Assembly: GCA_002383325.1 (NCBI GenBank)
Contig: DFYJ01000036.1
Coordinates: 345-15,137 of the forward strand
Origin: Candidatus Aminicenantes bacterium UBA4085
Lineage (GTDB): Bacteria; Acidobacteriota; Aminicenantia; Aminicenantales; UBA4085
DNA length: 14,793 nucleotides
Direction of reading: 5' to 3'
This document shows positions 7,734 to 14,793 of the stretch, piece by piece. Under the pieces are notes generated by a model. That model was not told the origin of the DNA. It was given only the letters and a program-made list of their open reading frames with translations, and searched no databases. Within the stretch, counting starts at the first letter, position 1. The number at the start of each line of letters is the position of its first letter. Both the position numbers and the translations under genes were made by a program.

Positions 7734-7878
7734 GCCGGAGGAATCCGGAAGCCTCCTGGGGATCGGCCTTTTCGCCCCGCCCGCCGGCATCCTGGGGGCG
7801 GGTTTCCTTGAGGAGATGAGGAAGCCGGGCTGTCCGGAGCCGAAGAAATGCCCGCGTTGCGGGAAGGATTTGGCTTAG
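7723..7878 (+). CDS. Possible 51-residue membrane/zinc-ribbon-like small protein
   Basis: Frame 1 stays open from TTG 7723, which overlaps the end of the Ig-repeat gene by 11 nt, to TAG 7876-7878. The peptide has a charged start (RNRPEES), a glycine-rich hydrophobic segment of about 21 residues (GSLLGIGLFAPPAGILGAGF), then EEMRKPGCPEPKKCPRCGKDLA. Its CPRCGK knuckle, preceded by another cysteine, resembles zinc-ribbon tails of small membrane proteins. An alternative start is ATG 7816, preceded immediately by GAGGAG, giving only the 20-residue cysteine-containing tail. Against it being a gene: there is no good ribosome-binding site for the TTG, and a terminator-like hairpin lies inside the frame. 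It could be a decayed gene end. Confidence 0.3.
   Translation: MRNRPEESGSLLGIGLFAPPAGILGAGFLEEMRKPGCPEPKKCPRCGKDLA
7776..7809 (+). terminator. Intrinsic terminator-like hairpin after the Ig-repeat gene
   Basis: CCCGCCC (7776-7782) pairs with GGGCGGG (7796-7802), optionally extended inward by CC/GG, and is followed by TTTCCTT (7803-7809). The position, 43 bp past the stop and before the oppositely oriented tRNA gene, fits termination of the Ig-repeat transcript. It competes with reading the same bases as the small ORF at 7723-7878. Confidence 0.45.
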
Positions 7879-7891
7879 AGGGAGGGAGGTA

Positions 7892-7979
7892 CGGAGGGAG
7901 GGGGATTCGAACCCCCGTTCCGGGGACACCGGAAAGCGGTTTTCAAGACCGCCGCCTTCAACCACTCGGCCATCCCTCC
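7892..7979 (-). tRNA. tRNA-Ser, anticodon TGA
   Basis: Read on the minus strand from 7979, the acceptor GGAGGGA pairs with TCCCTCC, and the D stem is GCC/GGC with the loop GAGTGGTTGAA. The anticodon stem is GCGGT/ACCGC with loop CTTGAAA, so the anticodon is TGA (complement of 7943-7945). A long class II variable arm (TTCCGG/CCGGAA) and a T arm GGGGG-TTCGAAT-CCCCC follow. The class II arm plus TGA identifies a serine tRNA reading UCA and related codons. The 3' CCA is not encoded. The cognate synthetase gene serS is about 570 bp away on the same strand, with the cupin gene in between on the other strand. Confidence 0.95.
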
Positions 7980-7990
7980 GCGGCTCCCGT

Positions 7991-8019
7991 ATCATACCGT
8001 GAGCCTCCGCTCGCTTCAA
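7991..8019 (-). promoter_or_regulatory. Promoter of the tRNA-Ser gene
   Basis: On the minus strand, TTGAAG (complement of 8014-8019), a 17-bp spacer and TATGAT (complement of 7991-7996) put the start near 7984, about 5 nt before the mature tRNA 5' end. This matches the TTGAC-17-TATNNT form of the other promoters in the window. Confidence 0.55.
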
Positions 8020-8127
8020 CTCCGCGCAGTGGGGCCTGAGCGAAGCAAAAGCCGCCGAATAGGGTTACTGGATCGGTGTGATGGTCATGCCCTCCCCAGG
8101 TGGAATGGACGATCACCGAGAGCCGCG

Positions 8128-8143
8128 TTTGACCGAAGTCAAA
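8128..8143. promoter_or_regulatory. CRP/FNR-type operator palindrome upstream of the cupin gene
   Basis: TTTGACCGAAGTCAAA is a perfect 6+6 palindrome around CGAA. It contains TTGA-N6-TCAA, the core recognised by many CRP/FNR-superfamily regulators. Its centre (8135.5) falls about 40 bp before the predicted start near 8176, the classical class II activator position, and no TTGACA-like -35 accompanies the -10 here. An outer pair GAGCCG (8120-8125) and CGGCTC (8150-8155) extends the dyad, so a structural hairpin is an alternative reading. The regulator gene is not in this window. Confidence 0.42.
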
Positions 8144-8163
8144 GAACCACGGCTCATTCGAGA

Positions 8164-8169
8164 TATACT
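8164..8169 (+). promoter_or_regulatory. -10 element of the cupin gene
   Basis: TATACT is followed 6 nt later by the predicted start (about 8176). The resulting short leader carries AAGGAG (8178-8183). No -35 hexamer is found 16-18 bp upstream (AAAGAA there), consistent with dependence on an activator bound at 8128-8143. The earlier part of this gap, about 8020-8119, shows no feature I can support. Confidence 0.45.
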
Positions 8170-8189
8170 GTCCCCCTAAGGAGATCGCC

Positions 8190-8534
8190 ATGCATGAATC
8201 TAAGCCCGTGGATGAAAATCTTCTGGCCGCCACCCTGGACCTGGCCAAGCTGGTCGACTATCAGGACGGCTCGGTCGTCAGCCGAGCCATTGTCGACAAG
8301 GATGTGGGCACGGTGACCGTGTTCGCCTTCGACAAGGGCCAGAAACTCAGCACTCATTCAGCCCCCTACGACGCCCTGGTCCAGATCCTTGACGGCCACG
8401 GCCTGGTCGTGATCGAGGGTCAAAAGTTTCCCCTGAGAGCGGGCCAGTCAGTCATCATGCCGGCCGACAAGCCGCACTCCCTCCACGCCAACGAGCGGTT
8501 CAAGATGCTTCTGACGATGATCAGGGCCAAGTAG
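8190..8534 (+). CDS. Single-domain cupin protein
   Basis: A 114-residue small cytoplasmic protein with one cupin barrel. Motif 1 is degenerate: GQKLSTHSAPYDALVQILDG keeps His56 but has Asp61 and Gln65 around the positions of the usual His/Glu ligands. Motif 2 is GQSVIMPADKPHSLHAN with His96, then the conserved-looking tail ERFKMLLTMIR. It belongs to a widespread group of small cupins of unknown substrate. The reduced metal-ligand set suggests binding or sensing as much as catalysis. The start is firm: AAGGAG at 8178-8183 with 6-nt spacing. It is a single-gene unit between a divergent tRNA and a convergent serS, with only 12 bp between its stop and the serS stop. Its promoter carries a CRP/FNR-like palindrome, hinting at redox or small-molecule control. 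Confidence 0.85.
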   Translation: MHESKPVDENLLAATLDLAKLVDYQDGSVVSRAIVDKDVGTVTVFAFDKGQKLSTHSAPYDALVQILDGHGLVVIEGQKFPLRAGQSVIMPADKPHSLHANERFKMLLTMIRAK

Positions 8535-8553
8535 ACCAGCCGGTTTCTACTTG
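8528..8553. terminator. Palindrome spanning the two convergent stop codons
   Basis: CAAGTAGA (8528-8535) pairs with TCTACTTG (8546-8553) around a 10-nt loop. It covers the TAG stops of both the cupin and serS genes. Both proteins end in Lys-TAG, which generates most of the symmetry. It could act as a weak bidirectional terminator, but no T-run lies on either side. Confidence 0.25.
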
Positions 8554-9821
8554 TCGATGATCGCGCGGCCTTCCATGTAAGGCCGCAGGGCTTCCGGAAC
8601 GACGATGTACCCGTCCTCGTCCTGGTAGTTCTCCATGATGGCCGCCACAGTCCGTCCCACCGCCAGCCCCGAGCCGTTCAGGGTGTGGACGATCTCCGGC
8701 TTGGCCTTGGGCTCGCGCCGGAAGCGGATGTTGGCCCGCCGGGCCTGGAACTCGCCGCAGTTGGAGCAGGACGAGATCTCCATGTAGCCGTTGCGGTGCG
8801 GCATCCAGACCTCGATGTCGTAGGTCTTGCGGCTGGCGAAACCCATGTCGCCGGTGCAGAGAGTCACCACCCGGTAGGCCAGGCCCAGGCGCTTGAGGAC
8901 TTCCTCGGCCCCTGCCGTCATCCACTCCAGCTCGTCGAAGGACGTTTCGGGGAGCGAGAAGATCATCATCTCGACTTTATTGAACTGGTGCTGGCGGATG
9001 AGCCCCCGGACATCTTTGCCGTAAGAGCCGGCCTCGCTTCGGAAGCAGGGCGTGTAGGCGGCCAGGCGGCGGGGCAGAATGGACCCGTCAATGATCTCGT
9101 CGCGGTAGAAGTTGGTCAGCGGGACTTCAGCCGTGGGCACCAGGTACCAGGGGTAGTTTTCGAGCTTGAAGAGATCCTGGGCGAACTTGGGCAGGTTGCC
9201 GGTGCCGGTCAGGCTGGCTTCGTTGGCGATGAACGGGGGCAGGACCTCGGTGAAGCCCCGTTCTCGGGTGTGGATGTCGAGCATGAAGCTGATCAGGGCC
9301 CGCTCCATGCGGGCCGCCGCGCCCAGATAGACGGTGAATCGGGCGCCGGTGATCTTGGAGGCGCGCTCGAAGTCCAACAGACCGAGGTTGGTTCCGATAT
9401 CCCAGTGGGGCAGGGGCTGGAAGTCGAAGACGGGCGGCGCGCCGACCCGCCGGACCTCGACGTTGCCGGAGGAGTCGCGCCCGACCGGGACCGAGTCGTG
9501 GGGCGGATTGGGGATGTTGAGCAGGGTCAGGCGGATCTTCTCGTCATAGGCCTTCAGCTCCTCGTCGAGGACCTTGATCTCGTCGCCGACGCCCTTGGTC
9601 TCGGCGATCAGGGCCGAGGCGTCCTGGCCCTGACGCTTCATCTGGGCCACCTGCTCGGAGTCCTTGTTGCGGCGGGCCCGCAGGTCTTCAGCCTTGTGGA
9701 GGGCCAGCTTCTTGGCCTCGGACAGGCGAAGAAACTCGGTCAGATCGAGAACGAAGCCCCGCTGCTCGCACTTTTGGCGGATGAGGTCGACGTTTTCCAG
9801 GACGTACTTCGGGTCTAACAT
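8547..9821 (-). CDS. serS: Serine--tRNA ligase
   Basis: This 424-residue class II aminoacyl-tRNA synthetase charges tRNA-Ser (and tRNA-Sec where present) with serine. The N-terminal part (about 30-105) is the charged helical hairpin that grips the long variable arm of tRNA-Ser. Motif 2 is [20 protein letters not shown] starting at Phe260. [14 protein letters not shown] is the characteristic serine-site block. Motif 3, [16 protein letters not shown] and following, lies near 385-412. Length is normal. The start [15 protein letters not shown] is the family's standard beginning. The ATG at 9821 has no ribosome-binding site, but TATAAT lies 6 nt upstream, implying a leaderless mRNA. A tRNA-Ser gene lies downstream on the same strand, beyond the oppositely oriented cupin gene. 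Confidence 0.97.
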   Translation of the reverse strand: MLDPKYVLENVDLIRQKCEQRGFVLDLTEFLRLSEAKKLALHKAEDLRARRNKDSEQVAQMKRQGQDASALIAETKGVGDEIKVLDEELKAYDEKIRLTLLNIPNPPHDSVPVGRDSSGNVEVRRVGAPPVFDFQPLPHWDIGTNLGLLDFERASKITGARFTVYLGAAARMERALISFMLDIHTRERGFTEVLPPFIANEASLTGTGNLPKFAQDLFKLENYPWYLVPTAEVPLTNFYRDEIIDGSILPRRLAAYTPCFRSEAGSYGKDVRGLIRQHQFNKVEMMIFSLPETSFDELEWMTAGAEEVLKRLGLAYRVVTLCTGDMGFASRKTYDIEVWMPHRNGYMEISSCSNCGEFQARRANIRFRREPKAKPEIVHTLNGSGLAVGRTVAAIMENYQDEDGYIVVPEALRPYMEGRAIIDK

Positions 9822-9827
9822 GGCCCG

Positions 9828-9836
9828 ATTATAGCA
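9828..9836 (-). promoter_or_regulatory. Extended -10 promoter giving leaderless serS
   Basis: On the minus strand TGCTATAAT (complement of 9828-9836) is a perfect extended -10. Six bases (CGGGCC) separate it from ATG 9821, so transcription should begin at or next to the A of the start codon. No TTGACA lies upstream at normal spacing, as expected for an extended -10 promoter. The TG belongs to the copy of CATTTTCACCAA at 9835-9846, one of a pair of repeats. Confidence 0.5.
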
Positions 9837-9945
9837 TTTTCACCAAATGAGCACCGAATTAGCGGACACATACTCAATTCTCTGGCATGAGCGCGTTTTC
9901 CTCAATATATCGCTGACATTTTCACCAATAGCCGACACGTACTCA
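9835..9945. repeat. Pair of degenerate direct repeats between serS and the lipoprotein gene
   Basis: CATTTTCACCAA occurs at 9835-9846 and 9917-9928. AGCGGACACATACTCA (9861-9876) matches AGCCGACACGTACTCA (9930-9945) at 14 of 16 positions. The two parts are 14 nt apart in the first copy and 1 nt apart in the second. CCGAATTAG followed by GGACACATAC around 9854-9873 resembles the junction sequence at the left end of the element at 12377 (CCGAATTAGG then GGACACCATAC). It is therefore probably a decayed mobile-element end. Together with AT-rich spacer it fills 9822-9974; no gene is visible there. Confidence 0.5.
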
Positions 9946-9974
9946 CTTAGGTCATTATCCCCCGGCAACTTCCA

Positions 9975-10328
9975 TCAATCTAGAAGGAGGTCGACGGTTT
10001 GGGGATCACCGGTCTCTTTGATCCTCCAATAGAACACCCAGTCTTTGCCGTTCACAAAAACTAAAATATACAAGGAGTTCCCATAAGCCATAAATTCGAG
10101 TGAGTAGAAACCGTTGGTATCTGTGACGCAGGATGCCTTGAGATCGCCTGTTCCATAAATATAGACACACACGTTTGCATCCGGCACGGACTCCTTCGTC
10201 AGATTCCACCTGACGGTTCCCGAGATCTGGAAGTGGATGGGGGCATCGACGATGGGGTTGGAGCATGCCGAACACAGGAGCACGACTGGAAGGAGGAAAA
10301 CCGCTGAGCAAACACTCATATTTTTCAT
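9975..10328 (-). CDS. Small lipoprotein with carboxypeptidase-regulatory-like domain
   Basis: 117 residues. The N-terminus MKNMSVCSAVFLLPVVLLCSAC is a signal peptide with a lipobox-like CSAC ending at Cys22; the -3 residue is Cys rather than the usual Leu. Processing would anchor the protein to a membrane. The rest, from about 34, is one transthyretin-like beta-sandwich: ISGTVRWNL, PDANVCVYIYGTG, then VTDTNGFYSLEF. This is the G-T-V / P-x-A-x-V / T-D-x-N-G-x-Y-x-L pattern of CarboxypepD_reg-like domains in surface proteins. The start is supported by GGGAG (complement of 10335-10339) 6 nt upstream. Base composition is unlike the neighbours: positions 10021-10200 count at 45% GC, suggesting recent acquisition together with the repeats beside it. 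The function is unknown. Confidence 0.7.
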   Translation of the reverse strand: MKNMSVCSAVFLLPVVLLCSACSNPIVDAPIHFQISGTVRWNLTKESVPDANVCVYIYGTGDLKASCVTDTNGFYSLEFMAYGNSLYILVFVNGKDWVFYWRIKETGDPQTVDLLLD

Positions 10329-10393
10329 GGCTGTCTCCCTGAGTGGTTTGTTCTCTGGCCTCCACCAATCTACCGCGGCAACGATGTCGTGTT

Positions 10394-10431
10394 GTCAAGA
10401 AACGGTCAAGAATCCGTCAATGGATTGACCG
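10394..10431. promoter_or_regulatory. Three GTCAA boxes at 11-bp spacing plus an inverted TTGACCG
   Basis: GTCAAGAA at 10394 and 10405 and GTCAATGG at 10416 are spaced exactly 11 bp, one helical turn. CGGTCAA (10403-10409) is the inverse of TTGACCG (10425-10431), whose TTGACC is the -35 of the cobO promoter. On the minus strand the boxes read TTGACN and could serve as -35 elements for the lipoprotein gene. A regulator bound on one DNA face is possible. The rest of the 10329-10462 gap shows nothing else. Confidence 0.4.
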
Positions 10432-10454
10432 TCCCCAGGGGATTGAAATATAGT
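10425..10454 (+). promoter_or_regulatory. Promoter of the cobO-led operon, probably leaderless
   Basis: TTGACC (10425-10430), an 18-bp spacer and TATAGT (10449-10454) predict a start near 10461, only about 2 nt before ATG 10463. No ribosome-binding site is visible upstream of that ATG, consistent with leaderless translation. Confidence 0.55.
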
Positions 10455-10462
10455 GATTTCCC

Positions 10463-11023
10463 ATGGCCAAGGCGAAACCCGCCCTCCCTTTCAAGGGATA
10501 CATCCAAGTCTATACCGGAAACGGCAAGGGCAAGACGACCGCCGCGCTGGGCCTGGCCCTGCGAGCCGCCGGGCATGGGTATCGGACGTTCGTCGGCCAG
10601 TTTTGCAAGGGCCGCAAGACGGGCGAAATCGCCGCGGCCGCGCGCCTGCGGGCAGGCGGCAGACCCGTCATCGTCATCCGGCAGTTCGGTGACATCCGAT
10701 TTCTGCGGTCTGACAGGCCCTCCGATCCCGAGGACATTCGGCGCGCCCAACGCGGCCTCGAGATCTGCCGCCGGGCGATGACTTCCGGAAAATACCGCAT
10801 CGTGGTTCTCGACGAGATCTGCCTGGCCCTCTACTTCATGCTTCTGAGTCGGGCCGAAGTCGAGGCCGTCCTCGATGAGCGCCCCGCCGACGTGGAGCTT
10901 GTTCTGACGGGGAGGAGGGCCCCCCTGTGGCTCATGCGGCGGGCCGACCTGGTGACCGAGATGCGCGAGCGCAAGCACTATTACACCGCGGGCGTCGCCG
11001 CGAGGAAGGGCATTGAGGACTAA
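10463..11023 (+). CDS. cobO: Cob(I)yrinic acid a,c-diamide adenosyltransferase (CobO/BtuR type)
   Basis: The 186-residue enzyme transfers the 5'-deoxyadenosyl group of ATP to Co(I) of corrinoids, making coenzyme B12 forms in the cytoplasm. It opens with the family block YIQVYTGNGKGKTTAALGLALRA, shown by the Walker A motif GNGKGKTT at 19-26. VGQFCKGRKTGE is the second family block, VVLDE (114-118) is the Walker B segment, and LTGRRAP, ADLVTEM, KHYY and GVAARKGIE are the characteristic C-terminal blocks. The length is normal for the short form. No other B12 biosynthesis gene is present, so the role here may be salvage. It is the first gene of an operon and overlaps the next gene by 11 nt. The ATG has no ribosome-binding site and sits just after a -10 box. 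Confidence 0.92.
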   Translation: MAKAKPALPFKGYIQVYTGNGKGKTTAALGLALRAAGHGYRTFVGQFCKGRKTGEIAAAARLRAGGRPVIVIRQFGDIRFLRSDRPSDPEDIRRAQRGLEICRRAMTSGKYRIVVLDEICLALYFMLLSRAEVEAVLDERPADVELVLTGRRAPLWLMRRADLVTEMRERKHYYTAGVAARKGIED

Positions 11024-11492
11024 AACCCCGCGCAAGCCACCGTCCGGACTATGGGACCCCCCTATCGATCCGCCCGAAAGGGACGTCGCCCCGGCCCGTT
11101 TGGACCGAGAGGCCTTCATCAGGCTGGTCCAGGAATCGATCGATTCCCTGCCCCAGAAGTTCCGCCAACTGCTCGAGAACATCGCCGTCCTGGTGGAGGA
11201 CTTCCCCTCGCCGGAGACGATGCGTGATATGGGGCTCCGCTCGCCCTACCAGCTCTTCGGCCTGTATCACGGCATCCCCCTGGACAAGCGCGGCTCCTAC
11301 TACGGCAACGTCCCGCCCGATGTGGTGGTCATCTACCAGAAGCCGATCGAGCGGGCCTGCGCCACGGAAGAGCAGATCCGCGAGCAGGTTCAGGACACGG
11401 TCATCCACGAGGTCGGCCATTTCTTCGGCTTCGGCGAGGCGGAGCTGCGGGAGGTCGAGCGCGAGCGGCGGCGCAGAAGGAACCCGACATGA
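11013..11492 (+). CDS. Zincin-like metallopeptidase family protein
   Basis: A 159-residue protein of the small Zincin_1-type family. Its hallmark is HEVGHFFGFGE at 132-142, an extended HExxHxxGxxE zinc site with His132 and His136 as ligands and Glu133 as the catalytic base. Before it are the family's LP..F......V.V..EDFP and LFGLYHGIPL segments and a V.IY.KPI strand. Physiological substrates of this family are not established. The start is TTG 11013, overlapping cobO by 11 nt, with AGGAAGG (11003-11009) a few bases upstream; the first internal Met would remove about half the domain. The stop overlaps the next start as ATGA (11489-11492), so translation is probably coupled. The C-terminus is very basic (ERERRRRRNPT). 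Confidence 0.85.
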   Translation: MRTKTPRKPPSGLWDPPIDPPERDVAPARLDREAFIRLVQESIDSLPQKFRQLLENIAVLVEDFPSPETMRDMGLRSPYQLFGLYHGIPLDKRGSYYGNVPPDVVVIYQKPIERACATEEQIREQVQDTVIHEVGHFFGFGEAELREVERERRRRRNPT

Positions 11493-12376
11493 CCATCCAT
11501 CTCCACGGCATCTTTCCGGCCTTGCTGACGCCCTTCCGGGGCGGCCCGCGCGACGAGGACGTGGACTACGACGCCCTGGCCGGCAACATCGGCCTGCTCA
11601 ATGAAACGGGACTGACCGGCTACGTGGTCATGGGGTCCAACGGCGAGTGCGTCTCGCTGTCGTGGGGCGAGGGGCTTGAACTGGTCAAGACCGCCCGCGG
11701 AGCGGCGGCGCCGGGCAAGCTCCTCATCGCAGGGACGGGCCAGGAGTCGACGACCCTGACCATCGATTTCACCAATTCCGCGGCCGACCTGGGGGCCGAC
11801 GCCGCCCTGATCAGGCCGCCAGGCTACTTCAAGGCCCGCATGAACCGGGAAGCCCTGAAGCGACACTACCTGGCCGTGGCAGATGCCGCGCGCATCCCCG
11901 TCATCATCTACAACATCCCGCAGAATACGGGCGTTGTGATCGAGCCTTCTCTCGTCGTCGAGCTTTCCGCCCACCCGAACATCATCGGCCTCAAGGACAG
12001 CTCGGGCAGCCTGGCCAACATCGAGGAGATCGTCCGCCGCGTTCCGGAGGGCTTCGGCTGCCTGGTCGGGTCCGGATCCCTCATTCTGCCGGCCCTGGTT
12101 ATGGGCGCCCGCGGCGCGATCCTGGGTGTGGCCAACGCAGCACCGAGACAGTGCGTCCGAATCTACGAACTGTTCCGGGGCGGGCGGACCGAGGAGGCCG
12201 CGGCCCGCCAGCTCGATCTCGTCCCGCTCAACAAGGCCGTCATGGAAACTTATGGCATACCGGGACTCAAGTACGCCATTGGCCGCATCGGCCAACAGGG
12301 CGGCCGAGTCCGCTCGCCGCTCCTGCCTTTATCCGACATCGGAGCGGCCGAAATCGGCCGCCTGATGTCCGAATTA

Positions 12377-12394
<18 letters not shown>
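11489..12394 (+). CDS. DapA/NAL-family aldolase, most like 4-hydroxy-2-oxoglutarate aldolase
   Basis: A 301-residue TIM-barrel lyase forming a Schiff base with pyruvate-type keto acids. IIGLKDSSGS supplies the Schiff-base lysine (Lys169), IIYNIPQNTG the catalytic tyrosine (Tyr141), and GSNGE (49-53) replaces the GTTGE of true dihydrodipicolinate synthases. GSNGE, the GTGQEST and GADAALIRPPGYF blocks and the late NKAVMETYGIPGLKYAI resemble HOGA-type enzymes, which split 4-hydroxy-2-oxoglutarate to pyruvate and glyoxylate. The substrate remains a judgement; a sugar-acid aldolase is possible given the neighbouring glycosidase. It starts inside an ATGA overlap with the zincin gene. Its last four residues and TAA (GHHT-stop) are encoded by the left end of a 224-bp mobile element. 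The original ending was probably MSELGGSS. Confidence 0.85.

Positions 12395-14793
<2,399 letters not shown>

Noticed and set aside
7660..8019. 119-residue minus-strand open frame
   Set aside because: It runs through the tRNA-Ser gene and contains the usual tRNA translation artefact (GFESPSLRT).
8685..9818. 377-residue plus-strand open frame
   Set aside because: Exact antisense of serS, whose motifs are unmistakable; the long open frame results from GC-rich codon bias.
10006..10398. 130-residue minus-strand open frame overlapping the lipoprotein gene
   Set aside because: A different frame of the same DNA; the lipoprotein frame has the signal peptide, lipobox-like Cys, ribosome-binding site and domain pattern.
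10394..10431. Cobalamin riboswitch before cobO
   Set aside because: The predicted transcript starts about 2 nt before the ATG, leaving no room for a riboswitch, and no B12-box sequence is seen.

Overview
The window is a 14.8 kb piece of a GC-rich bacterial chromosome. Codon usage is GC-rich (one line inside the terminal glycoside hydrolase gene counts at about 70% GC). It combines secreted glycoside hydrolases, a multi-domain secreted beta-sandwich protein, a cobalamin adenosyltransferase and ordinary housekeeping genes. This would fit an uncultured polysaccharide-degrading lineage such as Acidobacteriota or Candidatus Aminicenantes. That assignment is an impression from gene style only; nothing in the window proves it.

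Layout. Positions 2-2032 hold the 3' part of a GH106-type (alpha-L-rhamnosidase-like) gene. Two unrelated metal-dependent phosphoesterases follow on the same strand: a PHP-domain protein (2185-3213) and a calcineurin-like protein (3303-4016). A minus-strand eight-repeat PQQ-type beta-propeller gene (4233-5246) is divergent from a secreted seven-repeat Ig-like protein (5478-7733). Each of these two has a near-consensus promoter with a 17-bp spacer. Next come a possible 51-residue zinc-ribbon-like ORF, a minus-strand tRNA-Ser(TGA), a cupin gene behind a CRP/FNR-type palindrome, and a minus-strand serS with a probable leaderless start. A short low-GC patch (about 9830-10460) holds degenerate repeats, a small lipoprotein gene and three helically phased GTCAA boxes.

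The last third is a plus-strand operon: cobO-like adenosyltransferase (10463), zincin-like metallopeptidase (11013, 11-nt overlap), DapA-family aldolase most like 4-hydroxy-2-oxoglutarate aldolase (11489, ATGA overlap), then a secreted GH2 beta-galactosidase-type gene (12617, cut by the window end).

The most striking feature is a 224-bp miniature transposable element (12377-12600) between the aldolase and GH2 genes. It has a perfect 29-bp terminal inverted repeat and a 5-bp AATTA target duplication. Removing it together with one AATTA restores a classical ATGA stop/start overlap between aldolase and GH2. The element therefore seems to have split a translationally coupled operon and rewritten the last residues of the aldolase.

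No CRISPR array, rRNA, phage module or recognisable defence system is visible.
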